Positions 17,584 through 26,600 of a DNA stretch of 64,000 nt are shown piece by piece. A program made the translations under genes and the position numbers. The notes under the pieces are model-generated. The model was not told where the DNA came from and searched no databases. It saw nothing but the letters and a program-made list of their open reading frames with translations. The first letter of the stretch is position 1, and each line of letters begins with the position of its first letter. The stretch is taken from positions 3,906,001 through 3,970,000 of the forward strand of contig NZ_CP036402.1 in the NCBI RefSeq assembly GCF_004322855.1, read 5' to 3'. The stretch is from Egibacter rhizosphaerae (lineage in GTDB: Bacteria > Actinomycetota > Nitriliruptoria > Euzebyales > Egibacteraceae).

Positions 17584-18498
17584 ATGCTCGCGCTCGTCGG
17601 ACCGACCGCCGCGGGCAAGTCCGAGGCGGCGCTGTCGGCGGCGCGCGAACTCGACCGCACCGGGATCCCGGTCGAGATCGTCGCGGTCGACGCTTTCACC
17701 GTCTACCGGGGGATGGACGTGGGCACGGCGAAGTCCCCGGCCGAGGCGCGCGCGGAAGTCGCCCACCACATGGTCGACGTGCTCGCGCCGGAGGAGGACT
17801 GCACCGTCCAGTGGTTCCAGGGGCAGGCGCGCCAGCGGATCGCGGAGGTTCGCGCACGTGGGGCCCTGCCGCTGCTCGTCGGGGGCTCCGGGCTCTACTT
17901 CCGGGCGGTGGTGGATCCGCTCGAGTTCCCCCCAACCGACCCGGACGTGCGGGACGCGCTCGTCGCGCGGCACGCGACGGATCCCGAGGGTGCCCACGAG
18001 CAGCTCGCGCGCCTCGACCCCGCGGCGGCCGCGCGCATCGAGCCCGGCAACCTTCGCCGCACCGTGCGGGCGCTCGAGGTGATCCGCCTCACGGGACGGC
18101 CGTTCAGCGCGTTCCGCACCGCGTGGGACCTGCCCCACGAGCCGCGGTCCGACCTTCACGTCGTCGGAATCGACATGGATCGCGCGACCTTGGCCGAGCG
18201 CATCGAACGACGCGTGGCACGGATGCTGGCCGGTGGGCTGGTGGAGGAGTGCCGTGCGCTCGCCGGCCGCTCGCTGTCGCGCACCGCTCGCCAGGCGATC
18301 GGCTATGCCGAGGTGTTCGACTACCTGGCCGGGCAGGCGAGCCTCGAGGAGGCCGCCGAGCGCGTCCGCGTCCGGACGCGGCGGTTCGCCGCGCGCCAGC
18401 AACGATGGTTTCGCGCGGACCCGCGGGTACAGTGGAGATCCGACCGCGTCGCGGCAGCCCTCGTCGGAGCCGCGAAGGAGCGACTACCGAACCGATGA
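17584..18498 (+). CDS. miaA: tRNA dimethylallyltransferase MiaA
   Basis: 304 aa from ATG 17584. The P-loop is GPTAAGKSE. DAFTVYRGMDVGTAK stands where the family usually has DSxQVYxGxDIGTAK. LVGGSGLYFRAV and the C-terminal QAIGYAEVFDYL are present. It transfers a dimethylallyl group to A37 of tRNAs reading UNN codons, giving i6A, the substrate of MiaB. It lies 5 nt after the preceding gene, and its stop overlaps the dapF start (ATGA). The Ser/Gln of the DSxQ motif are replaced by Ala/Thr. Confidence 0.94.
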   Translation: MLALVGPTAAGKSEAALSAARELDRTGIPVEIVAVDAFTVYRGMDVGTAKSPAEARAEVAHHMVDVLAPEEDCTVQWFQGQARQRIAEVRARGALPLLVGGSGLYFRAVVDPLEFPPTDPDVRDALVARHATDPEGAHEQLARLDPAAAARIEPGNLRRTVRALEVIRLTGRPFSAFRTAWDLPHEPRSDLHVVGIDMDRATLAERIERRVARMLAGGLVEECRALAGRSLSRTARQAIGYAEVFDYLAGQASLEEAAERVRVRTRRFAARQQRWFRADPRVQWRSDRVAAALVGAAKERLPNR

Positions 18499-19442
18499 CC
18501 GCCCCAGTGCCGGGATCCGCAGCCCTCGCCTTCGTCAAGGCGCACGGGACCGGCAACGACTTCGTGCTGCTGCCCGACCCCCAGGGAGAGCTTGCGCTCA
18601 CGGCCGCCCTCACGCGGGCGTTGTGTGACCGGCACCTCGGGTTGGGGGGCGACGGGGCGATCCGGCTCGCGCCGGGGGAGGAGTCGCCGGGGGACCCGTC
18701 GGCCGACGTGTTCATGGACTACCGCAACGCCGACGGCTCCGTGGCCGAGATGTGCGGCAACGGCGTGCGCTGCGTCGCGAAGTACGTGGTGGACCGCGCG
18801 CCGGGCCTCGACCGGGTGAGGGTCGGCAGCCGGGCCGGCACGAAGGAGGTCGCGGTCGTCTCCCGTCATCCCGACGGGCGGGTCGACCGGCTCCGCGTCG
18901 ACATGGGTGCGCCCGAGGTGCTGGCCGACGACCACCCGCTGACCGTCGGCGGGACGCGCTTCTCAGCGGTCACGGTCTCCATGGGCAACCCGCACGCGGT
19001 GCTCGTCGTCGAGGACGTCGACATCGTCCCGCTCGCGCGGCTCGGCCCGGCGATCGAGACCCACACCGACTTCGGACAGGGAACGAACGTGGAGGTCATC
19101 GCACCGCTCGGGGGAGGTCGCATCGCGGGGCGCATCTGGGAGCGAGGCGTGGGCGAGACCCTGGCCTCGGGCACCGGGGCCTCCGCGATGGCCGTGGCCG
19201 CGCACCAGCGAGGGCTGGTCGGTCGCGAGGTCACCGTGACGCTGCCGGGCGGCACGCTCGACGTGAGGCTCGACGATCCCACCCTGTGGGTCACCGGGCC
19301 CGCGGTGGAGGTGGCCTCGGGCCAGCTCGACCCGGCGTGGTGGGGGCAGGCGCGTGCCGGCGAGGCCGAATCGACGGGGGATCCGGCTCCTTCGGGGGAC
19401 GCGCCGCCGACCGACGAACCGACGACGACAGGAGTGATGTGA
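18495..19442 (+). CDS. dapF: Diaminopimelate epimerase with second catalytic Cys replaced by Ser
   Basis: 315 aa. KAHGTGNDFVLL, DYRNADGS.AEMCGNGVRC and MGNPHAVL are typical of DapF. The first catalytic Cys is present (MCGNG). The second motif reads ERGVGETLASGTGAS, with TCG (Ser) at about 19174-19176 where the family usually has Cys (A/S-CGTGA). The enzyme converts L,L- to meso-diaminopimelate for peptidoglycan and lysine. The C-terminal ~35 residues are a low-complexity Pro/Thr/Glu tail. The start overlaps miaA and the stop overlaps hflX. A Ser/Cys pair may still work at a lower rate, or another residue may assist; this is inference. Confidence 0.92.
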   Translation: MTAPVPGSAALAFVKAHGTGNDFVLLPDPQGELALTAALTRALCDRHLGLGGDGAIRLAPGEESPGDPSADVFMDYRNADGSVAEMCGNGVRCVAKYVVDRAPGLDRVRVGSRAGTKEVAVVSRHPDGRVDRLRVDMGAPEVLADDHPLTVGGTRFSAVTVSMGNPHAVLVVEDVDIVPLARLGPAIETHTDFGQGTNVEVIAPLGGGRIAGRIWERGVGETLASGTGASAMAVAAHQRGLVGREVTVTLPGGTLDVRLDDPTLWVTGPAVEVASGQLDPAWWGQARAGEAESTGDPAPSGDAPPTDEPTTTGVM

Positions 19443-20836
19443 CCGACAAGCGATCCACCCGCACCGAGGAGCCCCAGGCGCCACTGCGTCGCGCCGATCG
19501 GCGGCGCGCGGCGGCCCAGCGTGTGCGCGACGATGCGCCCCAGGAGGGCGTCGCGATCATCCGGCGGGTCGACCGCGCGGTGCTCGTTGCGGTGCAGACA
19601 CCGGAGCAGAACCGTGCCGACGTCGACGGCGCGCTCGACGAGTTGGCGTTGCTGCTCGACACCGCGGGTGGCGAGGCGGCCGAGCGACTCGTGCAGCGCC
19701 GCGACCATCCCGACGGCGGCACGTTCATCGGCCGCGGCAAGATCGAGGAGCTTCGCGAGCTGGCGGCGGAGACGGACGCCGACGCGGTGGTCTTCGACGA
19801 CGAGCTGTCGCCCGCGCAGCAGCGCAACCTCGAGGAACGACTCGGCGTCAAGGTCCTCGACCGCACGATCGTGATCCTCGACATCTTCGCGCAGCACGCC
19901 GCGAGCCGGGAGGGCAAGGCGCAGGTCGAGCTCGCGCAGCTGAGCTATCTGCTGCCGCGGCTCCGCGGCTGGGGACACGCGCTGTCGCGCCTCGGCGGCG
20001 GGATCGGCACTCGGGGGCCGGGTGAGACGCAGCTGGAGGTCGACCGCCGGAAGCTGAACCGTCGGATCGCGAAACTACGGCGTGACCTCGAGGACTTCGA
20101 GCGAACCCGACGCCTCAAGGGCGCTGAGCGCGAGCGCCAGCAGGTCCCGGTCGTGGCCCTCGTCGGTTACACGAACGCCGGCAAGTCGACGTTGCTGCGC
20201 GCGCTGTCGGGCGCCGAGCTGCACGTGGCCGATCAACTGTTCGCGACCCTCGACACGACCGTGCGTCGCGTGTCGTTGTCTGACGGACGGGAGGTCGTGG
20301 CGACCGACACTGTCGGGTTCGTCCGAAAGTTGCCCACGCAGCTCATCGAGGCGTTCAAGTCGACCCTCGAGGAGACGCTGCGTGCGGACCTGGTGGTCCA
20401 CGTCGTCGATGCGTCCCACCCGGAGGCCCAGGTGCAGATCGCCGCCGTCGACGAGGTGCTGGAGGAGATCGGCGCGCAGGACATGCCCACGCTCCTCGCC
20501 CTCAACAAGGTGGATGCGCTGGACGCCGAGGAACGGCGCGAACTGCACCGGGACTTCCCCGATGCGGTGGCCGTGTCGGCGGCGACCGGGCAGAACGTCG
20601 AGCGTCTGCTCGGTCGTGTCGCCGCCGCGTTGCCCACGCCCCGCCGCGAGGTCGAGGCCCTCGTGCCTTACGCCGAGGGGCAGCTCGTGGCGCAAGCGCA
20701 CCGCGAGGGGGAGGTGCGCAAGGAGGAGCACCGCCCGGAAGGGACCTACCTGGTGGTCGATGCGGACCGCGTCACCGCCGATGCGCTGTGGCCATACGCG
20801 TTCGCCGATCCCTGGGCCGGTGAGCGGGGGGAGTGA
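19439..20836 (+). CDS. hflX: GTPase HflX
   Basis: 465 aa, GTG start overlapping the dapF stop, with GGAG at 19431. It has the N-terminal HflX domain (GGTFIGRGKIEEL; VFDDELSPAQQRNLE; GIGTRGPGETQLEVDRR), a coiled-coil linker and a GTPase domain with G1 GYTNAGKST, G3 DTVGF, G4 NKVD. It binds the large ribosomal subunit and rescues stalled or heat-damaged ribosomes. It is the last gene of the miaB-hflX run. Confidence 0.96.
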   Translation: MTDKRSTRTEEPQAPLRRADRRRAAAQRVRDDAPQEGVAIIRRVDRAVLVAVQTPEQNRADVDGALDELALLLDTAGGEAAERLVQRRDHPDGGTFIGRGKIEELRELAAETDADAVVFDDELSPAQQRNLEERLGVKVLDRTIVILDIFAQHAASREGKAQVELAQLSYLLPRLRGWGHALSRLGGGIGTRGPGETQLEVDRRKLNRRIAKLRRDLEDFERTRRLKGAERERQQVPVVALVGYTNAGKSTLLRALSGAELHVADQLFATLDTTVRRVSLSDGREVVATDTVGFVRKLPTQLIEAFKSTLEETLRADLVVHVVDASHPEAQVQIAAVDEVLEEIGAQDMPTLLALNKVDALDAEERRELHRDFPDAVAVSAATGQNVERLLGRVAAALPTPRREVEALVPYAEGQLVAQAHREGEVRKEEHRPEGTYLVVDADRVTADALWPYAFADPWAGERGE

Positions 20837-20872
20837 CGACCCCCTGTGACGTCGGGAAACCGCCGGAGGACT

Positions 20873-21091
20873 TCAGGGCCCGTCGCTCTCCTCGATCACC
20901 GTCTGCCGCCCGGGTTCGCGGACGACCCGGCGGCGGTTGCGCATGAACAGCCCCGCCACGAGCCCGGCGCCGCCGCCGACGATGAGGATGTAGCCCACGG
21001 CGACGAGGTTCACGCCAGGGATGTCCGCCGTGATGGCGAACGCGAGGATCGCGCCGAGCACGATCAGGCCGATACTGCCGCCAATGGTCAT
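20873..21091 (-). CDS. DUF6458 family small membrane protein
   Basis: 72 aa with two hydrophobic segments (GLIVLGAILAFAI; GYILIVGGGAGLVAGLF) and a basic tail. The opening MTIGGSIGLIVLGAILAFA matches the small actinobacterial DUF6458 family. Function unknown. It is convergent with hflX. Confidence 0.8.
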   Translation of the reverse strand: MTIGGSIGLIVLGAILAFAITADIPGVNLVAVGYILIVGGGAGLVAGLFMRNRRRVVREPGRQTVIEESDGP

Positions 21092-21266
21092 CGCTGACCC
21101 TCCTGCAGCCGGCGCGAGTCAGGGACTACGCGGAACGTCGCGAAGAACGCCGGCGTGACGAAGGTGCCCGGATCAGGCGGGTCGCCACACCTTCGGACCT
21201 TGTCCGGATCACCGATGTCCGGAGTCGTGGTGACGTCAGGGCCGACCGTCAGGCAGGCACCGGCGG

Positions 21267-21962
21267 TCAGACGGTACGCAGGACCGCGACGACGCGCCCG
21301 AGGATCTGGTTGTCCGCTTGCGGGTCAAGCGGGATCGGCTCGAAGGCTTCGTTCGACGGGTCGAGCCACAGCCTGCCGTCCCGGCCGCGCCGGAACCGCT
21401 TCACAGTCGCCTCACCGTCGATCAGCGCCGCGCACATCTCCCCCTGCTCCACGGTGGGCTGCTGGCGAACCACCACCAGGTCGTCGGGCAGGATCCCGTC
21501 GTCCACCATCGACTCGCCTCGAACGCGGAGCATGAAGAGCGTGCCTTCGCCGACGAGGTCCTCGGGCAGCGTGACCTGCTGCTCGATGTGCTCATCGGCG
21601 ATGATCGGCGCGCCTGCAGCGATCTCGCCCACCAACGGGATCCGGCGGACGCCGGCGAGTTCGGCAGCCTGAGCGCCCTCGGCGTGCGCGGCTTCTGCTG
21701 CGGCCTCCCCGGGCGGGGGGAGCACCTCGATCGCCCGCGGGCGGGACTGGTCGCGGCGCAGGTAGCCGGCCTGCTGCAACTGCGCGAGCTGGTTGTGCAC
21801 GCTCGAGGTCGAGCTCAGGCCGACGGCCTCGCCGATTTCGCGCACGCTCGGCGGAAACCCGCGATCTCGCACGGCGTCGCGGATGTACGTGAGGATCGCG
21901 TGCTGACGTGGCGTGAGCCCCCCGGAGTGGACCTCGTCGGCAGGTTCGGTGGGTGTGGACAC
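21267..21962 (-). CDS. lexA: SOS repressor LexA
   Basis: 231 aa from GTG 21962, which has AGAAGGAGGGG just upstream; an in-frame ATG at 22058 lacks this. It has an N-terminal winged helix (TPRQHAILTYIRDAVRDRGFPPSVREIGEAVGLSS). The autocleavage site is Ala116-Gly117 (EIAAGAP) and the catalytic dyad Ser151 (RGESMVDDG) and Lys188 (GEATVKRF). It represses DNA-damage genes, and RecA filaments trigger self-cleavage. Two LexA boxes lie 108-153 nt upstream, so it controls itself and the divergent LysM gene. The 5' leader would be roughly 100 nt. Confidence 0.97.
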   Translation of the reverse strand: MSTPTEPADEVHSGGLTPRQHAILTYIRDAVRDRGFPPSVREIGEAVGLSSTSSVHNQLAQLQQAGYLRRDQSRPRAIEVLPPPGEAAAEAAHAEGAQAAELAGVRRIPLVGEIAAGAPIIADEHIEQQVTLPEDLVGEGTLFMLRVRGESMVDDGILPDDLVVVRQQPTVEQGEMCAALIDGEATVKRFRRGRDGRLWLDPSNEAFEPIPLDPQADNQILGRVVAVLRTV

Positions 21963-22069
21963 GGCCCCTCCTTCTGGCTGAGCCCTCTCGGGCTGCGGAG
22001 TCCGTCGACAAGGATCGTGGGATGACGACCTCTTGATGGCGTGAACGGTAGCAACCATCCAGGCGAATT

Positions 22070-22085
22070 ACAAACATCTGTTCGA
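22070..22085. promoter_or_regulatory. LexA operator 1, lexA-proximal
   Basis: ACAAAC-ATCT-GTTCGA matches TCGAAC-N4-GTTCGA at 10 of 12 fixed positions. On the minus strand a TGTAAT -10-like hexamer (22072-22067) overlaps its edge, which fits autorepression of lexA. Confidence 0.7.
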
Positions 22086-22093
22086 CTCGCCTG

Positions 22094-22122
22094 TTGACAT
22101 CGAACGCACGTTCGTGCACCAT
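22094..22122 (+). promoter_or_regulatory. LysM-gene promoter with embedded LexA operator 2
   Basis: A perfect -35 TTGACA (22094-22099) directly abuts the LexA box TCGAAC-GCAC-GTTCGT (22100-22115, 11 of 12 fixed positions). A weak -10 (CACCAT, 22117-22122) follows a 17-nt spacer. Transcription would begin near the ATG at 22129, so the mRNA may be leaderless. The two operators are 30 bp apart centre to centre. Confidence 0.72.
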
Positions 22123-22128
22123 GGCCAC

Positions 22129-22581
22129 ATGGTGATCGAACAGGGGTTCGGATCAGGACAGGAGGCGGCCGGTGTGGCGGCGCGTGGGGGCCCGCCGCAC
22201 CGTGCCGCCACCCCGATGGGGCGACGGGTGCTGGCTCGTCGTCGGATCGGGGTGGTCGTGGCGCTGGGGATGCTCGGCCTCGTTGGGTGGACGGGGGCGG
22301 GCCTGTTCGCCGCGGGGGACGAGGGGGGAGCGGCACCGGCCGCGCTCGCTGAAGCGCAGGCCGCCCCAGCGCCCTCGGATGCCCCGGCGGGTGTGCGAGC
22401 GAGCGAGGTCGACGGTGGGATCGTGGTCGTCGGTGAGGGTGAGACGCTGTGGGAGCTCGCGCCAGCGGAGGTCGACCCGCAGGCCTGGGCGGGCGAGGTC
22501 GCCGCGCACAATGAGGTCGAGCCGACCGAGGTTCGCGCCGGGCAGCCGCTGCGGGTCCCGCCGGGAGCCGGCGAGGGCTGA
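22129..22581 (+). CDS. SOS-induced LysM membrane protein, probable cell-division suppressor (ChiZ/DivS/YneA type)
   Basis: 150 aa from ATG 22129; a GTG at 22114 lies inside the operator and is less likely. A basic N terminus is followed by one membrane segment (about 39-63), an Ala/Pro linker and a C-terminal LysM-like domain (VVGEGETLWELA... VAAHNEVEPTEVRAGQPLRVPP). It is divergent from lexA and shares its LexA boxes. In Mycobacterium Rv2719c (ChiZ), in Corynebacterium DivS and in Bacillus YneA occupy the same place and block division during SOS. By position and architecture this is the local equivalent; sequence similarity beyond LysM is not evident. Confidence 0.82.
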   Translation: MVIEQGFGSGQEAAGVAARGGPPHRAATPMGRRVLARRRIGVVVALGMLGLVGWTGAGLFAAGDEGGAAPAALAEAQAAPAPSDAPAGVRASEVDGGIVVVGEGETLWELAPAEVDPQAWAGEVAAHNEVEPTEVRAGQPLRVPPGAGEG

Positions 22582-22640
22582 GCCAGGGCATGGGTCGCGA
22601 TCCCCCGGAGGTGCGGTCAGCAGCGCCGGCGGGGACCGGG

Positions 22641-23117
22641 CTATGGCGTCGAGGCGGGCTCGGGCGGCTCGTCGTCGGTGGACAGGCTCGCCAGTTCGCG
22701 ATGGAAGTCCTCGGGGCTGGTGAAGCTCTTGTACACGCTCGCGAAGCGCATGTACGCGACGTCGTGGAGCTCGCGCAGGGCGGCGAGCACCTCGCCGCCC
22801 ACGACGTCGGACGTGACCTCCCGCCTCCCCGAGTCGCGTAGCCGTCCCTCGACCCGGGCGACCGCGCGTCGCACGGCTCCGGGCTCGAGCGGCAGGTTCG
22901 TGGTCGCGCGGGCGATGCCTTTCGCCACCTTGTCCCGGTCGAATGCCTCGACGTCGCCGGAGCGCTTGCGTACCCGCAGAGGGGTCTGCTCCACGCGCTC
23001 GTACGTGCTGAACCGTTGCCCGCAGGAGTTGCAGGCTCGGCGGCGGCGGATCGCTTCGCCCGCCGCTCGCGAATCGATCACGCGGTCGTCGTCGGTCGCG
23101 CAGTACGGGCAGCGCAC
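22641..23117 (-). CDS. nrdR: Transcriptional repressor NrdR
   Basis: 158 aa from GTG 23117, after GAGGAGGGAG; the longer frame to 23186 adds unrelated residues. It has an N-terminal zinc ribbon (CPYC... CNSCGQRF) and an ATP-cone domain (RKRSGDVEAFDRDKVAKGIARA... YMRFASVYKSF). NrdR senses dATP/ATP and represses ribonucleotide reductase genes. It is divergent from nrdJ, with a pair of NrdR boxes in between. Confidence 0.96.
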   Translation of the reverse strand: MRCPYCATDDDRVIDSRAAGEAIRRRRACNSCGQRFSTYERVEQTPLRVRKRSGDVEAFDRDKVAKGIARATTNLPLEPGAVRRAVARVEGRLRDSGRREVTSDVVGGEVLAALRELHDVAYMRFASVYKSFTSPEDFHRELASLSTDDEPPEPASTP

Positions 23118-23605
23118 GCGCTCGCTCCCTCCTCGTCGGTCGGTCCCTGTGCATTCTCGCTGGACGGTCGAGCGCGTGCTCCCCAAGACCTTGCGGTTGT
23201 GTCCCCACCGAGGGGCGGGCGATCCACACCGCGACCTGTCCTGTCCGCCGTGGGTCCCCAGGCTTGTCCCCAGGATCTGTGGAAAACCTGAAGTACGTCC
23301 ACAGCCGTGGACGGGCGATTCGGTGCCAACGGGCGGATTCCGTCGGTACAGTCACGCGTCCGACCGGCCGGTGCGCTTCCCCGGCCACCCAGGGCCCACA
23401 ACATATTGTATCTCCACGTGCATGGGGCCTCCGTATCTAGGGGCTGACGTGGATTCGGTCCTTGACCCGACGAGCTCGTTGTAGCAGAGTTACGGGTCCT
23501 GAATTACAAGGCTGAGATTCGTGGTGCAGGGGTTCGGGGGCTTGCCACCACACACCCAGCCGGGCACGACACCAACCGACCTCGCCGTCGAGCCAGGAGC
23601 CATAC
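23118..23605. promoter_or_regulatory. nrdR-nrdJ divergent control region
   Basis: 488 bases without a gene. Besides the NrdR box pair it holds DnaA-box-like 9-mers: TTGTCCCCA (23264-23272), TGTGGAAAA (23278-23286) and the palindrome GTCCAC-AGCC-GTGGAC (23297-23312), all within 50 bp. A TTGACC -35-like site is at 23462. Confidence 0.5.
23396..23443. promoter_or_regulatory. Pair of NrdR boxes upstream of nrdJ
   Basis: Box 1 (23396-23411, CCACAACATATTGTAT) matches the published consensus ACACWATATATWGTGT at 13 of 16 positions. Box 2 (23428-23443, CCTCCGTATCTAGGGG) is weaker (9 of 16). It sits exactly 32 bp further on, the usual spacing of paired NrdR boxes. This fits repression of nrdJ by the adjacent nrdR product. 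Confidence 0.75.
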
Positions 23606-26600
23606 ATGCAGACCACCGACGAGGCGCTCACCGCGGTCGGCACCGCCGAGGACGACGCGGGGCTGCGCATCCGCCGCTTCTTCACCCGCGACGACGTCCA
23701 GCCCTACGACGAGCTCGAGTGGGAGCTGCGCGACGCCGTCATCAGCGATTGGAAGTCCGGCGAGGTCGCGTTCGAGCAGCGCGGCGTGGAGTTCCCGACG
23801 AGCTGGTCGATGAACGCGACCACGATCGTGGCCCAGAAGTACTTTCGGGGGCACCTCGGCACGCCGGAACGCGAGCGCAGCGTCAAGCACATGATCGACC
23901 GGGTCGCCGACACCATCACGCGGTGGGGGCTCGAGGGCGGCTACTTCGCGGACGAGAGCTCGGCCGAGGTCTTCAACCACGAGCTCAAGCACCTGCTCGT
24001 GACCCAGAAGGCGGCGTTCAACAGCCCGGTGTGGTTCAACTGCGGCACCGAGGACAAGCCGCAGTGCTCGGCGTGCTTCATCCTCTCGGTCGAGGACACG
24101 ATGACGTCGATCCTCAACTGGTACTACGAGGAAGGCGTCATCTTCAAGGGTGGTTCCGGCAGCGGGGTGAACCTCTCGAAGATCCGGTCGAGCAAGGAGA
24201 AGCTGCGCGGCGGCGGCGAGGCGAGCGGGCCCGTGTCGTTCATGCGCGGCGCCGACGCTTCGGCCGGGACGATCAAGTCTGGCGGCAAGACCCGTCGCGC
24301 AGCGAAGATGGTGATCCTCGACGTCGACCACCCCGACGTCGAGGAGTTCATCTGGTGCAAGCGCAACGAGGAGCAGAAGGCTGCCGCCCTCGCCGCCGCC
24401 GGCTTCGACATGGGCTTCGACGGCGCGGACACCGGCAGCATCCAGTACCAGAACGCGAACAACTCGGTGCGCGTCACCGACGAGTTCATGCAGGCCGCGG
24501 TGGAGAACCGAGACTTCGAGCTCAAGACCGTGACCGGCCGGGAGGCGGTCGAGCGCGTCGGCGCGCGCGACCTACTCAACCAGATCGCGCAGGCGGCCTG
24601 GGAGTGTGCAGACCCAGGGGTGCAGTACGACACCACGATCAACGACTGGCACACCACGCCGAACGCGGGGCGGATCAACGGCTCGAACCCTTGCTTCCCC
24701 GGCTCGGCACGCGTGCACACCGATAAGGGCCTCGTTCGCTTCGAAGAACTGACGCGTCGGGTGCAGCAGGGTGAGACCTTCGGGGTGTACACCCACGATG
24801 CCACGAATGCGGAGGCCCCCTCGACCCGCGTCGAGCTGACCTCGCCCGAGGCGTTCATGGTCACCGGCCGCAACCCGATCGTGCGGCTGCGATTCTCGAA
24901 CGGACAGGAGCTCCGCTGCACGCCGAACCACAGCATCTGGACCACGAACCGCGGCTACGTGGCGGCCGAGGATCTGACGCCTGAGGACCGGGTGCTCGCA
25001 CTCGATGTCGCCACCCCCGCTTCCCAGGCTGATCAAGCGCTGCCGGTGCGGACCGACCTCGCGGCCTACCGCGAGAAGGGAGATCGAGCGAAGGAGCTTC
25101 GCCTGCCCGAGAAGTGGAGCGACGAGCTCGCGCACTACCTCGGGTGGCACACCGGCGACGGCTCTGTGTCGGGGAACTGTCTCTCCACGATCTACGGCGG
25201 GGAGGAGGAGCAGACGCATCACCTCCCGCGCCACCGTGAACTCCTCGCATGGCTGAACGGTGACCAGCACCCGACTCCGTCGATGCAGGAAAACGGCACG
25301 CAGCAACTGCGGTTGACCCGCCGGCCGCTGCGGAAGTTCTTCGAGGCGCTCGGCGTCTCGGACGCGCACGCGGCGGACAAGCGGGTTCCATGGGCGGTCT
25401 TCGAGGCGCCGGAGGATGCGCAGGCCGCCTTCTTGCGTGGGCTGTTCGACGCGGACGGAACGGTGGTCGACGTGAAGACGAAGGGCGACCGCTACGTGAG
25501 CCTCGGCTCCAGCTCGCCCGAGCTTCTCCGCGACGTGCAGGTGCTGCTCACCGCCCACGGGATATCGAGCCGCATCTACGCGACGAGGGGTGCTGAGGAG
25601 CAGTCGGGCCTTTCGTACGTCCGTCGGGACGGGACAGAGGCGATCTACGCGAGCAAGCAGGCCTACCAGCTGCGGATCAGCGGGCGCTCCCTAGAGGCCT
25701 ACGCGCGGGGGATCGGGTTCGACCTCCCGGGCAAGCACGCGCGGCTAGTCGACGTGGTCGAGGCCTACAGCCGCTACGACACGGACCGCACGGTGCGGCT
25801 CGAAGATCGCACCCACGATGGTGTGGAGCTGACCTACAACCTCACCGAGCCGCGCAACCACAGCTACGTCGTTGATGGTGTCGCGGTCCGCAATTGCTCC
25901 GAGTACATGCACCTCGACAACTCGGCGTGCAACCTCGCGAGTCTAAACCTCCGCAAGTTCGAGGTCGACGGGACGTTCGACGTTGACGCGTTCAAGCGCG
26001 CCGTCGAGATCGTGTTCACCGCGCAGGAGATCATTGTCGGGAACTCGAGCTACCCGACCGAGAAGATCGAGGAGAACGCGCACCGCTTCCGCCAGCTCGG
26101 CCTCGGCTACGCGAACCTCGGCGGGCTGCTCATGAGCCAGGGCATCCCCTACGACTCCGAGGAGGGCCGCGCTTGGGCGGGCGCGGTCACCGCGCTGATG
26201 ACCGGGCACGCCTACCGCACGAGCGCCGAGCTCGCGGCCGTGCAGGGTCCGTTCGAGGGCTTCGCCGACGATCGCGAGGGCACCCTGCGGGTAATCGGCA
26301 AGCATCGCGATGCCGCCCACGACATCGACGCGGACAAGGTGCCGGCCGATCTGCTCGCGGCCGCCCAGCAGGCGTGGAACGAGGCGCACGAACTCGGCCA
26401 CGAGCACGGCATCCGCAACGCGCAGTCCTCGGTGCTCGCTCCAACCGGCACTATCGGCTTGATGATGGACTGTGACACGACCGGGGTGGAGCCCGACCTC
26501 GGCCTCGTGAAGATGAAGAAGCTCGTCGGCGGCGGGACGATGCGCATCGTCAACCAGACCGTCCCGCGGGCCCTCGACAGCCTCGGCTATCAGCCCGAGC

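Noticed and set aside
22114-22128. GTG at 22114 as start of the LysM gene
   Set aside because: It lies inside the LexA operator and before any likely transcription start; ATG 22129 fits the promoter geometry.
23118-23605. Cobalamin riboswitch before nrdJ
   Set aside because: I could not find the B12-box or the multi-arm core in the leader; NrdR boxes explain regulation better.
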